Assembly: GCF_000003815.2 (NCBI RefSeq)
Contig: NC_049982.1
Span: forward strand, 11,418,386-11,482,385
Reading direction: 5' to 3'
DNA length: 64,000 nucleotides
Origin: Branchiostoma floridae
Taxonomy: Eukaryota; Chordata; Leptocardii; Amphioxiformes; Branchiostomatidae
Made by a program: the position numbers and the translations under genes. Of this stretch, positions 36,987 to 47,667 are shown piece after piece (positions within the stretch are counted from its first letter, which is position 1; the number at the start of each line of letters is the position of its first letter). Under the pieces are notes generated by a model. That model made no database searches. It worked only from the letters and a program-made list of their open reading frames with translations, and had not been told where the DNA came from.

Positions 36987-38765
36987 TCACCCTGTGATGA
37001 CGTCGTTGATGTTGCTGCCATCGGTAACTTTAGGGACATCGGTGACTTCGTAACCGTCTGTGATGTCAGTAACGGGGACGTCAGTGACGTCAGTGCCACC
37101 CGAAACGTCTGTAACGTCAGGGCGGTCCGTGCCGTCGGTGACTTTCGGGACGTCGGTGGCACCGGGGGCGTCGGGGATGTCTGTTACGTCGATGACGTCT
37201 GTTGCGCCGGTGACGTCAGTGACTTTGGGAACGTCGGTGACGCTGGGGGCACTGGAGGGGTCCACTGAAACGAAAACAATAATATCGTGTGCTACTTTGA
37301 TTATTGATGAAAAGCGGTCTGTAGGCTGCTGTAAGTAACGTCATTTCCTTGGAACCTAAAATTTACCCGTTAACTAATTAGGTGCAAGGCTCTCTGTGTC
37401 ATTTGGCACCATCTTTATGGCAAAAGGTTTATAAGTTACTAACTGTTGACCCGCAACCGGTAATGGCTCGATTGCTTAGCGTTTGCCTTGACATTCCAAG
37501 GAAGGTATCGTGGAAATAGAAATAAATAGAAAATGTAAGTAAATGATCAAATTAGTACTGAAACCAAGACATGGTTTTGATATACAGGTAAAGACCTTGA
37601 CGAAAGAAAAGGCACGATTGTTAAATTATTCTTTTTCTCACTCGCAGTGTATTGTGATGATGTCATTTACTGGGTTATTGGTGACATACATGTGCTTGTA
37701 GGTCATATTGGCTCTAGGGTGTTTGGATATGTTATCATGATCGGCTTTGTGAGGCGGATCCGGAATTCTCACTGTCATGTACGATGCATTTTATCCAACT
37801 GCAATGTTGTACATGTTCCTAACATCCAAAGCTTTTTCTTTTTTCTTTCTATTGCCCAACACGAAAGAAACAATTAGTATACATGCATGTGCATGAAATT
37901 GAGGGATAAGAAATATCCTCATGTCTCTGTGGTTTACATTCGCAGCATTACTAACAAACACAACTTGTTTATGTGCCCAGAGAGACCACTGCCCTCACCT
38001 GCGCACAGGGCGATCTTGTCGCGGTGGAAGGACCCGAACAGGTTGGCGCCTGTTTGATAGTCTGTACCGTAGGCGCTGTCTCCGCTCCAGGTGTTGGGGT
38101 TGTAGACGAACGTGTCGTCCAGCTGCTCACAGAACCGGGGGATGGTGTGGCCGCACAGGGCGAGGGACAGGGCGGTCGGGGTGTGGCAGGTCAGATGACC
38201 ACCGTACGCGTCGACGTTGAAGCTGATGCATCCCGACGTCCAGTGCCTGCCATGGTCACAGGTTTCACTCACGTCATAGCAGGGGTAGCTCATCCCCGCC
38301 GCCTCGCACGTGGCCTTGACGTTGGTATTGGACATGACGCCCGGAGAGGGAACCTTGAAGAATTCCCAACCATCTACGGTTGCCAGGAACTCTTGCCCTG
38401 TATGGAATAGACAGACCGAAATGTTACAGGTGTAGTTTTGAACTTTCATATTTGATTCTCAACATGCAACATCCAGACATATGCAGTGTTCCTTTGTAGA
38501 CTGGTCGCTATGGCAAGCATACACACAGGTGGATTTTGAAAGAAGGGGGTAGATAGTTTCTATTCATAGACCTTTAGAAATACGATTCTACCCTTTTATA
38601 ACATTTTGCAGGATTTTTTTTTGGTGTTGTTGTTACGATTCCCTTCCGTCGTCACGGTCCTTAGCCGGACATGAACACGACCTAAACAAAAATTCTGCTT
38701 CACCCACCTTGTGACGGGGCTGTCCAGGCCATGATAGCGGCGGTGAAAAGCAGACGTTTCCACAT
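36987..38765 (-). CDS. Gene D: secreted domain-X protein with Thr-Asp-Val repeat tail, 244 aa
   Basis: Three exons: 38708-38765 (signal peptide MWKRLLFTAAIMAWTAPSQ), 37999-38397 (domain X, residues about 20-152) and 36987-37264 (tail plus TGA), total 735 nt, phase 1 joins. Domain X shows WEFFKV, VMSNTNVKATCEAAGM, LALCG, LDDTFVYN, DSAYGTD and IALCAG, with all eight family cysteines. Instead of EGF modules the last exon encodes about 90 residues built on TDV with T, D, V, P, G and K variations (TDVPKVTDVTG, TDVTDVPVTD). It is acidic, cysteine-free, likely unstructured and possibly O-glycosylated. The tail is encoded by a GTCACCGACGT-type minisatellite. It is probably a secreted paralogue of A2 and BC whose C-terminal half was replaced. 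Confidence 0.85.
37265..37998. other. Intron 2 of gene D
   Basis: No recognisable exon, repeat or mobile element on either strand. Confidence 0.4.
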
Positions 38766-38843
38766 CTCTGCCGTCTGTTGTGTGACTATAACTTAACGCG
38801 CTGTGAAGTGTGTGTGAGGCGAATCCGGGGTTTTCACACCAGC

Positions 38844-38888
38844 ATTTATAACGTGTTCCAAGGTCATGGGAACCCCACAGATGTCTGG
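38844..38888 (-). promoter_or_regulatory. Core promoter of gene D (TATA plus conserved upstream block)
   Basis: Minus-strand TATAAAT at 38844-38850 lies 79 bp before the ATG. Upstream are CCTTGGAACACGT and CATCTGTGGGGTTCCCATGA. The block aligns without gaps to the one upstream of gene BC over about 45 bp, with roughly 85 percent identity by eye. Confidence 0.68.
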
Positions 38889-39149
38889 CCGGTAAGAACG
38901 TCATTTTTGCAGTCTGGCACCACTACTATGTGGGATGTCAAAGTGCACCTTTATCAAAACATTATTTGCTTGTTCCCTCGGTGGCTCGATCCAATATCTA
39001 ATTTGTCATGGGGATTCACCAGACTCATATATTAACCAGAAAATGAACTTAAATACCTTCCCCAAGAGGATTATGTTTTCGGGTGCGTGTGTGTGTGCGC
39101 GCGTGTGCGGCGTGCGTGCGTGAGCGCGCGCGTCAACACTTATGATAAC

Positions 39150-39510
39150 TGAGAATGCCTGGGTGTGTTATCTTGATATATAGGCAAGTCTTGATAAAAA
39201 TAATTAGGTTTTGGACCCACTGGCGGCTTGTTCTGGTACTGCAGCGGAATTTCCGGTTTAGTATCACCTGTTCGGGACAAATAATGGTCACGAGTTTGCG
39301 TAAAAGATACATGTACCTGCTTTGTGCACAGGAAGAAGTGACTTAGATTTGAGCCCACTAGCAGCTTCTTTTAGAATTGTAGGGGCGTTTTTGTTGAAAT
39401 TTTGTAAAAGAAGATGACATAACAAGGGTTTGGTGGATGATTTTAGTACATATGTAACGTTATGATGATAAATATAATTAGACGGTCTAATTTGCATAAT
39501 CAATGACAAA
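39150..39510 (+). repeat. Repeat family R1 copy, diverged
   Basis: Contains GGACCCACTGGCGGCTTG, GGTACTGCAGCGG, TTGTAGGGGCGTTTTTGTTG and the tail TTTGCATAATCAATGA. Confidence 0.55.
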
Positions 39511-39584
39511 ATTTATTCTAAATGTAAACAATATTTTGTGCCCCAAAATTTATTCTAAATATAAACAATATTTTGTGCCCCAAA
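39508..39584. repeat. Two-copy 36-bp tandem repeat
   Basis: AAATTTATTCTAAATGTAA followed by ACAATATTTTGTGCCCCAA occurs twice in direct succession with one mismatch. Confidence 0.85.
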
Positions 39585-40154
39585 AGAATTAATCGAAAAT
39601 AGCAGTGTAAACAGATCTGAAGTGCTCTTACTCACTATAGTTGTCAACCCTACAAAGGAATGTCATTTTCAAACATGTCACGATAACGGTCAAGACCGCC
39701 GCGGTGAAGATCAAGTCATACTACCGTGTTGCCGTTGAACATCCTGCTTGTTTTAAGCCATTGCAAGTAATGAAATAGAAAGAAACTTTTAATGTTGATG
39801 TGGTTAAATAGCTTCGAGCTAATATCCTCAAAAGTGTTTCTTTACTCCAATGTCTTCTTGAGAAAAATAAAACTTCCAAAAAAAGTACACCTTGTATATC
39901 ATCTGCTTTAATTTCCTTGATTGTTCTACAACAAGTGAGTAGTTACCTGTGCGATATCAACACGCTTTAATCTTACACTCTTTACCTAAGAATGTCGGGT
40001 TTTCACGTCATCTCCCTGGGCTCCGGTTTCCATTCCATCACCAGTGACAACGATTGTTTATACGTTTGTATGTTATACTAGTGTACAGTGCTTTTCTTAA
40101 AAATATTCCGCATAAGAACAGTCAACTATATTGCAATCAGCATCAGAAAGTTTC

Positions 40155-42843
40155 CTACACTGTCATACAGTCAACAGCACCGTCTTCAATTTTCTCAACT
40201 TGATCCACAAGTCTTTCCTCGAGTTGAGCAGCAGTCGGTCTGTGGTCACGAACATCACGCCAGCACTGACACATCAGTCTGTACAGGTCAGCGGAGCATT
40301 CTTCAGGCTTCTCCATGCGGACTCCTCGTCTCAGCATGTTCACCATCTGACAGCAGTCCGGTCGGAAAGGCCCAGGGTAGCGCGGCTCCTCTCCTAGACT
40401 GGCAATCTCCCACAACATGACACCAAACGACCACACGTCACTCTGACAGGTGTACACCCCATACCGGAGAGACTCCAGCGCCATCCACTTCAGCGGGAGT
40501 AACTCGTCTCGCCCGTGGTGATTGGTGCGCTCGTACACAGTGTTGGTGTATACGTCTCGGGCTAAACCGAAGTCTGCCAGCTTCGCGACAATTCCGTTCG
40601 TGATGACTACGTTCCGGGCGGCCACGTCGCGATGGACAATCCTGACTCTCTCCAACTCCTGTAGAGCCTTAGCCACATCGACGGCGATGCGGAGCAAAGT
40701 TGCCCAGTCCACTGCGTCCATGTCGTCTCGAAGTCTGCAGCTGGCCAGGTACGTCTGAAGGTCTCCATGAGGGGCAAATTCTAGCACTATCCTCTTGGGG
40801 TCAGACAGGGTAACTACGCCGAGCAACTGGATGATATTTGGGTGCATACGTTTTTCATCTCCCTGTGTGTGTAAAGATTCGTCGAAAAGATGGACCAGTG
40901 TGTTCATCTCGCGATCGAAGTCCTCATGGACGTGACCTTGGTTGACCTTTATATCAACCGTTTTGACGGCTACCCGTACCGCTTGTTCTCCGGGAAGTTG
41001 TAAGGTTCCTTCTACAACATGTCCGAATGTCCCCAGCGTGACCAACTCACCAAGGCTCAGGTGCTTTGGGTCTCGTTCCCATGGTACCAGCGCTTCTGCC
41101 AAGTTCGATTCCAGACTAAAATCAACAAGCTGTAGTTCCTCGTGCTTTTTCTGCGCTGACTTCCTGCGTTTCCATATGCACGCAAGTAATATAACCACAG
41201 GAGGGATAAAAACGAGGAAGGCCAAAAACATTGTAGTCTTGCGAGACGTGTGAACTAGACTTAATCTTTCCACCTCGCAGTACTCTCCGGTCAGGTCCGA
41301 CGGACAGAAGCAAGTACCATTGAAAGGGCTACACTCCGCGCCATCTTCACACTCGCATGGTTGTTCGCAGTTTGTTCCGAATTTTCCTGAGGGGCAGGAG
41401 ATGTCACAGGTAGGGCCTGTCCAACCGGCCTCACATACACACCCCGCCCAACGGTCACAACCAACGTTATGTAGACATTCGCACGGCCTGTCACAGCGCT
41501 CCTCGTGAAGACCGGGAGGACATTCCATCACATCTAAGACGTAGTTTCTCTCCAGTGTCTGTCCATCAGATGTGGTGGCTTCACACGTGTACACGCCGTT
41601 ATTCTCGGGTAGAATCGGGCTGATGGAAAAGTTACGGGAAGTTTGGATAAAAACTTTGGAACTGTTGTTGCGAGATGACCGAAACCACCACCGTCATAGA
41701 CGAGATATTGACATGGACAGGACGGCATTGTAGGGAAACATTCCCAGTTATATACAGGTTTCCTTTAGGCCGGACGTCAATAGCGACTGCTGGGGTCGGT
41801 ATATCGCATACCACACCCTTCCAACCAGGGGCACACAGACAGGCTCCGTTGAAGCCGTGACACCGGGCCTCGTTCTTACATGTGCAGTTTTTGTCACAAT
41901 ATGCGCCGTATTTGCCCTGTGGACAACCAGCAAGTTTGACAGTTATTTGGGCTGTAATATTTAAGTTTTCGTGTAGACGTTTACTGATAACGTTCGTTAG
42001 TACAATCCTTTGTATAACAGGCGAAGCCGTTTTAATTACGCCAAGGCTGATGAGAAGAAAGAATCTGTATCGTTGGTCATCAATCCACGCAGGATCCAAA
42101 CCTTTAGAAGCAACAAGTTCGGAAAATACCATAGGTGGCACGAATTGTTGGTACTCAGGACCATCTCTAGTTATAGTTCTGTCAATCAGAATCGCTGACA
42201 TCTTGTTGTCTCCTCCCACAAAGTACTGCGTCAGATTCATGTAGCCAGAATTGAACAATTTATGAAAAGTTGCTACATCTTGGACATGTTTGAATCCGAG
42301 TGTCACATTTACTTCGCAAATGTCGTTTGCCACGCCAAAGTATACTGTACTTTTTGACGCATTTACAATAGTACCCGCGTCGCTAAACTTAAACCCACCG
42401 CTTGATGAGGCGTTAAAGAAATAGTCAGTGAACTCTACCAATCTAGGTAGGCCGGAAAACCTTTCAGGGGTTTCACATGTTTTGTTGTAGTGTGGAGGGT
42501 ATCCAGTCACGTCCAGCACGTGAACAGTCAGGGTCCAGAGTGAGGTGTTTTCTGTGAACTTGCGTCCGCTGCTTATTAATATATGCAGTTGATATGTCGA
42601 CTGCATTTGGTAATCCAATGACTTAGCGACTTCGACAACACCTTGACTCTCTGCTATCCCAAACCGCTCGTAGTCATTACCATCAAGTATTCTGTATGTC
42701 CTTGACAACTGCTGGGAAACTTTGTGACGAGCAACGACTGTTCCTACCGGGGCGTGTTCGGGAACAAACACCGTTGTGTTGAACTACGTCGCTATACCTC
42801 CAAGCATGGAGAACAAAGCAAGGCTGAGTTGAAAACACAACAT
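40155..42843 (-). CDS. Receptor tyrosine kinase with cadherin-like, EGF and Ig ectodomain; intronless, interrupted by a stop and a frameshift
   Basis: ATG at 42843 opens a signal peptide (MLCFQLSLALFSMLGGIAT). Codon 20 is TAG (42784-42786). The frame then continues as FNTTVFVPEHAPVGTVVA, a cadherin-like start, through an EGF module (CDKNCTCKNEARC) into an Ig-like domain. Near 41690-41697 one base must be skipped to keep the frame: RWWFRSSRNN, then PENNGVYTCEA, completes the Ig fold. Two laminin/Tie-like EGF modules, a transmembrane helix (41172-41240) and a tyrosine kinase (about 40200-41057) follow. The kinase has LGTFGHV, VAVK, HRDVAARN, DFGLARD, an activation loop with two tyrosines, and LKWMALES; all catalytic residues are present. 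The whole 2.7 kb is one exon, unlike neighbouring genes. The EGF type recalls Tie receptors, but the overall order is unusual. Either it is a recent pseudogene or retrocopy, or the two lesions are assembly or allelic errors. Confidence 0.85.
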
Positions 42844-43123
42844 CCTGGAGGTCCGAGGATAAATCCTTTTGGTGTGTGGGTTACTGGGAACCTAAGGGGG
42901 TAGATACGAAGATACATCAGTACAGTTCATGCTGCTTACATACAGTAGTATAACGCTAGTTTACCTTTATTCGCGGGGTAACCTTTATCCGTTGTCTTTA
43001 ACACCTGTGTATTTCGGGATATCAAGTCGACTGACAGTGGTCTCAAACTGCATCATATTTTTAAAAAAAGCAATTTGAAGCCACTGTCCATCTACGTGAT
43101 ATCCCTAAATATCCTGTTTTTAG

Positions 43124-43223
43124 NNNNNNNNNNNNNNNNNNNNNNNNNNNNNNNNNNNNNNNNNNNNNNNNNNNNNNNNNNNNNNNNNNNNNNNNNNNNN
43201 NNNNNNNNNNNNNNNNNNNNNNN
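43124..43223. other. Assembly gap, 100 N
   Basis: Exactly 100 N, the usual placeholder for a gap of unknown size, upstream of the receptor kinase. Confidence 1.
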
Positions 43224-44936
43224 GTTACATACAAAACAGTAGTAGCAGAATGGTTTATTTCTTTCTCTCAGACAGCCAAGTTGCGGCCCGAGGGTCTAAT
43301 TATCAGGCTTGTTTGCAAAATATACGAATGCAGATTCAAGGCATACAAGGATTCGTTATAGCGGAAACTTACTAAGAGAAACAAGACTTAAGAATTTGGC
43401 ACTTCCACCCTGAATATTCTGCTGCCACTAACCATAACGTGTTCTGTTCAACATTCATTTGTATTCATGGTTACTTCACCCTTCACATATCATGTTACTA
43501 TTGCAATATCACAGTACACGCCTGCATTATCAATAGTGGTCCTGATGGAACATAAGGTATTCTGAGTATCTCTTTGTAGCAGCTTTGAATTTGATAATAC
43601 CTTGTCTAAAAGTGTCTCCACGTTTGTGCATGGACGTAAATGGCACATCTGTGAAAAGACACACGTTTATTCGGGTCACAGGAATGCGGAAGCGTTACTA
43701 GTCCATTGCGTAACAATCACACAGCCAACTTCTGTTTTTTAATGACTCAGGTATATTCTATTTCAAGTCATTTCCTGTTTTTGCGGCAGTATAGAGAAAA
43801 CTGTATGACTCTTATTGGGATTGTCACATACAAGCCCAACGGATAAACTAAAAAAAAGAAAAAGAATGTTAACAGACGTTACGGTATGGTACCGTTACAC
43901 GTCAAGATACGCCAAATTATGATAGCAGTTACGGTTCGGTACGTACACGTTACGGCCGTGCCATACAAAACCACAACCCCATTCTTTTTCAGCACCGGGG
44001 ATTTTCTGATATAAATCATTAAATCTATAACCTTGCCGTCGTGAGCAAGGTTCTAGTCACAGAATCCCGTGGCACTCCGTGGAAATTTCCCCGAAATGTG
44101 CAAATTGACCAGGGCGGGAGGACAGCACGCCCTGCACCGAGGAGATCACGGGAAGCTCACGATGGGCCGGTACCAGACTAAAAGGAGTAAAACCCACCAT
44201 TTATAAATTTCAAGGAATATATCGTACGACTCTGCCGGTTTCCTTCTCGACAATGTGGCTACATCAGCTGAGATCGGTATAGAAGTTTTACAGACGGGAT
44301 ACAAGCATGGCTAGCGAAAAGGCTCGTCGGATATTCAGGCGCCATAACGCCAACACCTGTTGCGAACTGGCCATTTGAAATGACGAATTTTGTCAAACTT
44401 TCCTCTAAAAAGCTCACTCACTTCTTCATATTGAAGTCAATATACAGAAATGAACTGGAAATAGTCAATATTAGTGCCGCTCTGAAGGACAAATTGGTAT
44501 AACTCACCTGTTTGCCAAATTTGCTGATTGCTGTGTTCCTTTTCCGTGTTCAGAGTTTCACTTCCGCAAACTTATGCACTGTCTGTATGAGCAGCGTATC
44601 CTTCCACACTTCAAATAGTGCCAGAAAATCATTACGGAAAAAACTAACTATACGGTAGTAGAAACAGAGAGGTGAAAATTCACTTGGCGTGTATCATGAC
44701 AGGCTCGTCGTCAAGGTTTCTATGCATTCCGCATGTAGTTTTTGATGCTTTTTTGAAAGCGCGGTACCAAATCCACTAATCAACGGGGAAGTTTCCGCGA
44801 GTGAACACACACAGGGAAGTATATGCACGTACAGGTACTTCCTTATTTACACTCCTTTGTTTACAATGTAGGGATTGTGGCATGTCAGTATGTAGTTGAA
44901 TCAATATTTACTTCTTTCATTCATTGAGGAAAAACT
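43224..44936. other. Intergenic stretch, nothing recognised
   Basis: No exon with domain content, no RNA gene and no bounded repeat is seen on either strand. Confidence 0.45.
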
Positions 44937-45387
44937 AGAGTTCGGCGACCTCATACCTCCATGAAATATTCAAGCTTTTGTAAATTTTATGCACATTTTC
45001 ATGATTCATGCATGGTGATATTCATTACTGACTAACATACACGTCAAGTATGAAATTCCTATCATTAATCATTGAGCAACTATCATTGCAATTTTCGCAT
45101 ATATTATGCAAATCAGTTCCTAATTAGCATATTTGGCATCTGCTTATGTTCCATCTATCATAATGTACATTTGTTACATTTATTGAAGTCAAGTTATTGA
45201 AATAATGGAATTATAGAATTTCCTCATTAATTATGTAAATAATGTCCTCATTTGCATAAAATGTATATCATTATGAACATATTTGCCTAAGCTACCTGCA
45301 TGCCTAAAATGATGGAAATCCATCTTTCCTCTCTGCAGTTATCTTCTTTGCAATGTCTTGACAAAAATACCCCTGCAGTTCCAAAAT

Positions 45388-45425
<38 letters not shown>

Positions 45426-45500
45426 CACACACACACACAAACGCAGGGTAAAATATAACCTCCATGACATTTCATGGAGGTAATCAATGAGAAGAGAACA
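44937..45500 (-). repeat. Repeat family R1 copy (minus orientation)
   Basis: GACCTCATACCTCCATGAAAT at its left and CCTCCATGACATTTCATGG at its right are the family's ending phrases. The interior holds ATTAATTATG-type A/T tracts and (ACAG)n/(AC)n at about 45390-45440. Confidence 0.6.
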
Positions 45501-46265
45501 CAAACTTCATATGTTACCCATATCATGATATTTTAGACATTCAACTATTAAACGATATTAATCCACCACCGGTTCTGATCAAGTGGGCAAATCCCATTGA
45601 CATGTGAGATAGTAGACGTAGGCGTGAACTGATCAATGGTATAACTGGTCAACTGTAAGAAGTTGTTATAGACCTTACGAAAGTGGCCGTACTTTTGTCG
45701 TGTCAATAAAGATTTTCCTGAAGTGACAGGTGTTTGTAGCTTTCTTTCAATACTCGGGTATAGTTTTCCACAGTAGAAATGGGGCGATCGATAATGTTGT
45801 CTGCATTATGTTGCAGTCAAAGAGATATGAGCCATAGGACATAAAATTGTGTAAATAGGTCAATCATGCTTTTGTGTTATGTGAAGTCTACAACTGACCC
45901 GGGACATCTGTTACCAATGAACAACTAAACAAGTCCGTGTCTACGTGTTTGTCACTGTTGTAGTGCCGGAGCGACGGTAGACAACGTACAGACTTTGCGT
46001 GTTCATCACCGGTAACTGGGCGCCTCTCTACACCAGATACAAACACCACTCACTTCTGACCAATCTTCAGTTTACTGTCAAAAGTAAGTAACCATGTTAA
46101 CACCTTTCATAATCTGATTATTGAAGCCAATTCAAAAGATATCAGTCGGCGCCACAAAATAAGTCTACTGCATATCTTAGTTGGAAGCAGTCTGATTTCA
46201 AAAGAAACGTTTTGACCGATGTCTCAAGAATAGAAATTTTAAAGTTAAGTCTGATAAAGCTTCTG

Positions 46266-46272
46266 TATAAAA
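46266..46272 (+). promoter_or_regulatory. TATA box of the cystine-knot peptide gene
   Basis: TATAAAA, 105 bp before the ATG. The ATG follows a good acceptor (TTTGTTCGCAG) at about 46362, so a short 5'UTR intron is possible. Confidence 0.5.
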
Positions 46273-46376
46273 AGGTCAGCAGGTAGAATCAGAATTAATC
46301 TCGTGGACCTAGTAGCAATTTAAACGTCGTTTACAGTTATTGTTTTGTTAACTTTGTTCGCAGACGATATCACACG

Positions 46377-47251
46377 ATGGCGCACAAGATGGCTGCCTTC
46401 CTTTTCTTCACATTCATCCTCTCAGTGTCCTTGGGAAATGCCTGGAAGTTTGTGGTAAGGATACACAAACTCATTTTTCGAATTAAATTCAAACTCCAGT
46501 GGTTTTATAAACAGCATGATCTGCGCTTATCTGTTGATAGCGACACAAGCCGTGTCCGTAGGTAGTAACCGAAGGTGCTTGTTGACTTGCGTCTTTTGGC
46601 GTCTTGGATCTCAGCGAGTCAAGTATTCATGGGCAATGTCCATACATTGTATGTTTCGAAATTTGAAATGTTCACAAATGTTTTAAACCGTACAGAAGCG
46701 TAACAAAACCCCCGGTTCCAAGATCGCACGGAAGGTAAAGAGAGCCGACGTGCACGACCAGAACTGGGTGGAGGAAGCTATAAATGCCGGCTGCACGCCC
46801 CACAATGAGCCGTGCAAGATCGGGACGTTCTGCTGCCCAGCATCGAACGGAAGGTTTGGGATCTGTGAGCGCGGCAAGGACGGACACAGCAGGTGAACCT
46901 GTAGTGTTACTAGGATAGTTAAGTTGTAATAAGCGTGTCACCACATAGCAAGCATGCTTGTATAAGAGCACATTTTGCTGTGCTAAAGCGTTTGTAAGGC
47001 AATGAAATTAAATGTACAAATGTATTTCTGGGTGAGACCGCGAACCTATGGATAGTATTGTACTTGGGTTGCCATGATGTTGATTAAGCCTGTCGCGAGT
47101 CGCATTTGCTTGTTGTTGTTGTTGTTGTTGTTTTTTGATGTCGACATTATTTCTGACGAAGTAACGTTCATGTCTGTCCTTCCACAGGTGTGAGTATGTG
47201 ATAGTAGATCATGCGGGGTCCCACTCACAAGGCCCAGTCGGTCTAAACTGA
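46377..47251 (+). CDS. Small secreted six-cysteine (knottin-like) peptide precursor, 112 aa
   Basis: Three exons with consensus sites: 46377-46454, 46696-46892 and 47188-47251 (TGA 47249-47251), total 339 nt. Residues 1-22 are a signal peptide (KMAAFLFFTFILSVSLGNA). A basic pro-region follows (RNKTPGSKIARKVKR), which offers a KVKR furin/prohormone-convertase site at about residue 42. The mature part would be about 70 residues with six cysteines spaced C-x6-C-x5-CC-x10-C-x9-C (CTPHNEPC, FCCPAS, GICER, RCEY). That is the inhibitor-cystine-knot pattern used by many secreted signalling, inhibitory and defence peptides. I cannot place it in one family. It ends GPVGLN. Its function is unknown; a secreted ligand or protease/channel inhibitor is inferred from the pattern only. 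Confidence 0.8.
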
Positions 47252-47661
47252 CAAGCACCACTCGTAGCCAACAACATCGGCACGATGTGGGGAGTAGCAC
47301 CTACACTGATAAGCGGCAAAGCGGGCTGTCGTGCAGCATGCTACATTCGATCCTATATTTGCAGTTCTCTATAGATTGACACATTGTCCTAATATCTGTG
47401 CCTGGTGTATTCATGAAGATACATGTTTGACCGGATTGAGGGACAGGTAGTTAGTAGGTTAGTTTGTTTCCTGAATCATAATCATGCTTTTAAGGCTACG
47501 ACGGCTAGAATAGAATCTGCAGCTGTTGATTCATTCAAAACTCTCCCAGTATCACATGTGTAACAGTATTGTTGGTTTATAACCAAATGGAATGGAGAAG
47601 TCAGGAGATGAAGTGTTGGCCACGTATGTGTGACATCGATCCTGCTTGAATAGAAAGTGGA

Positions 47662-47667
47662 AATAAA
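47662..47667 (+). terminator. Poly(A) signal of the cystine-knot peptide gene
   Basis: AATAAA about 410 nt after the stop codon. No earlier canonical signal was seen. Confidence 0.55.

Noticed and set aside
37921-38410. Plus-strand open frames of 99 and 145 codons, Arg/Gly-rich
   Set aside because: Antisense shadow of the GC-rich domain-X exon of gene D.
42770-42784. Mini-intron GTATAG...GTAG explaining the in-frame stop of the receptor kinase
   Set aside because: The GT-AG span would be only 14 nt, far too short to splice, and it lacks a pyrimidine tract.
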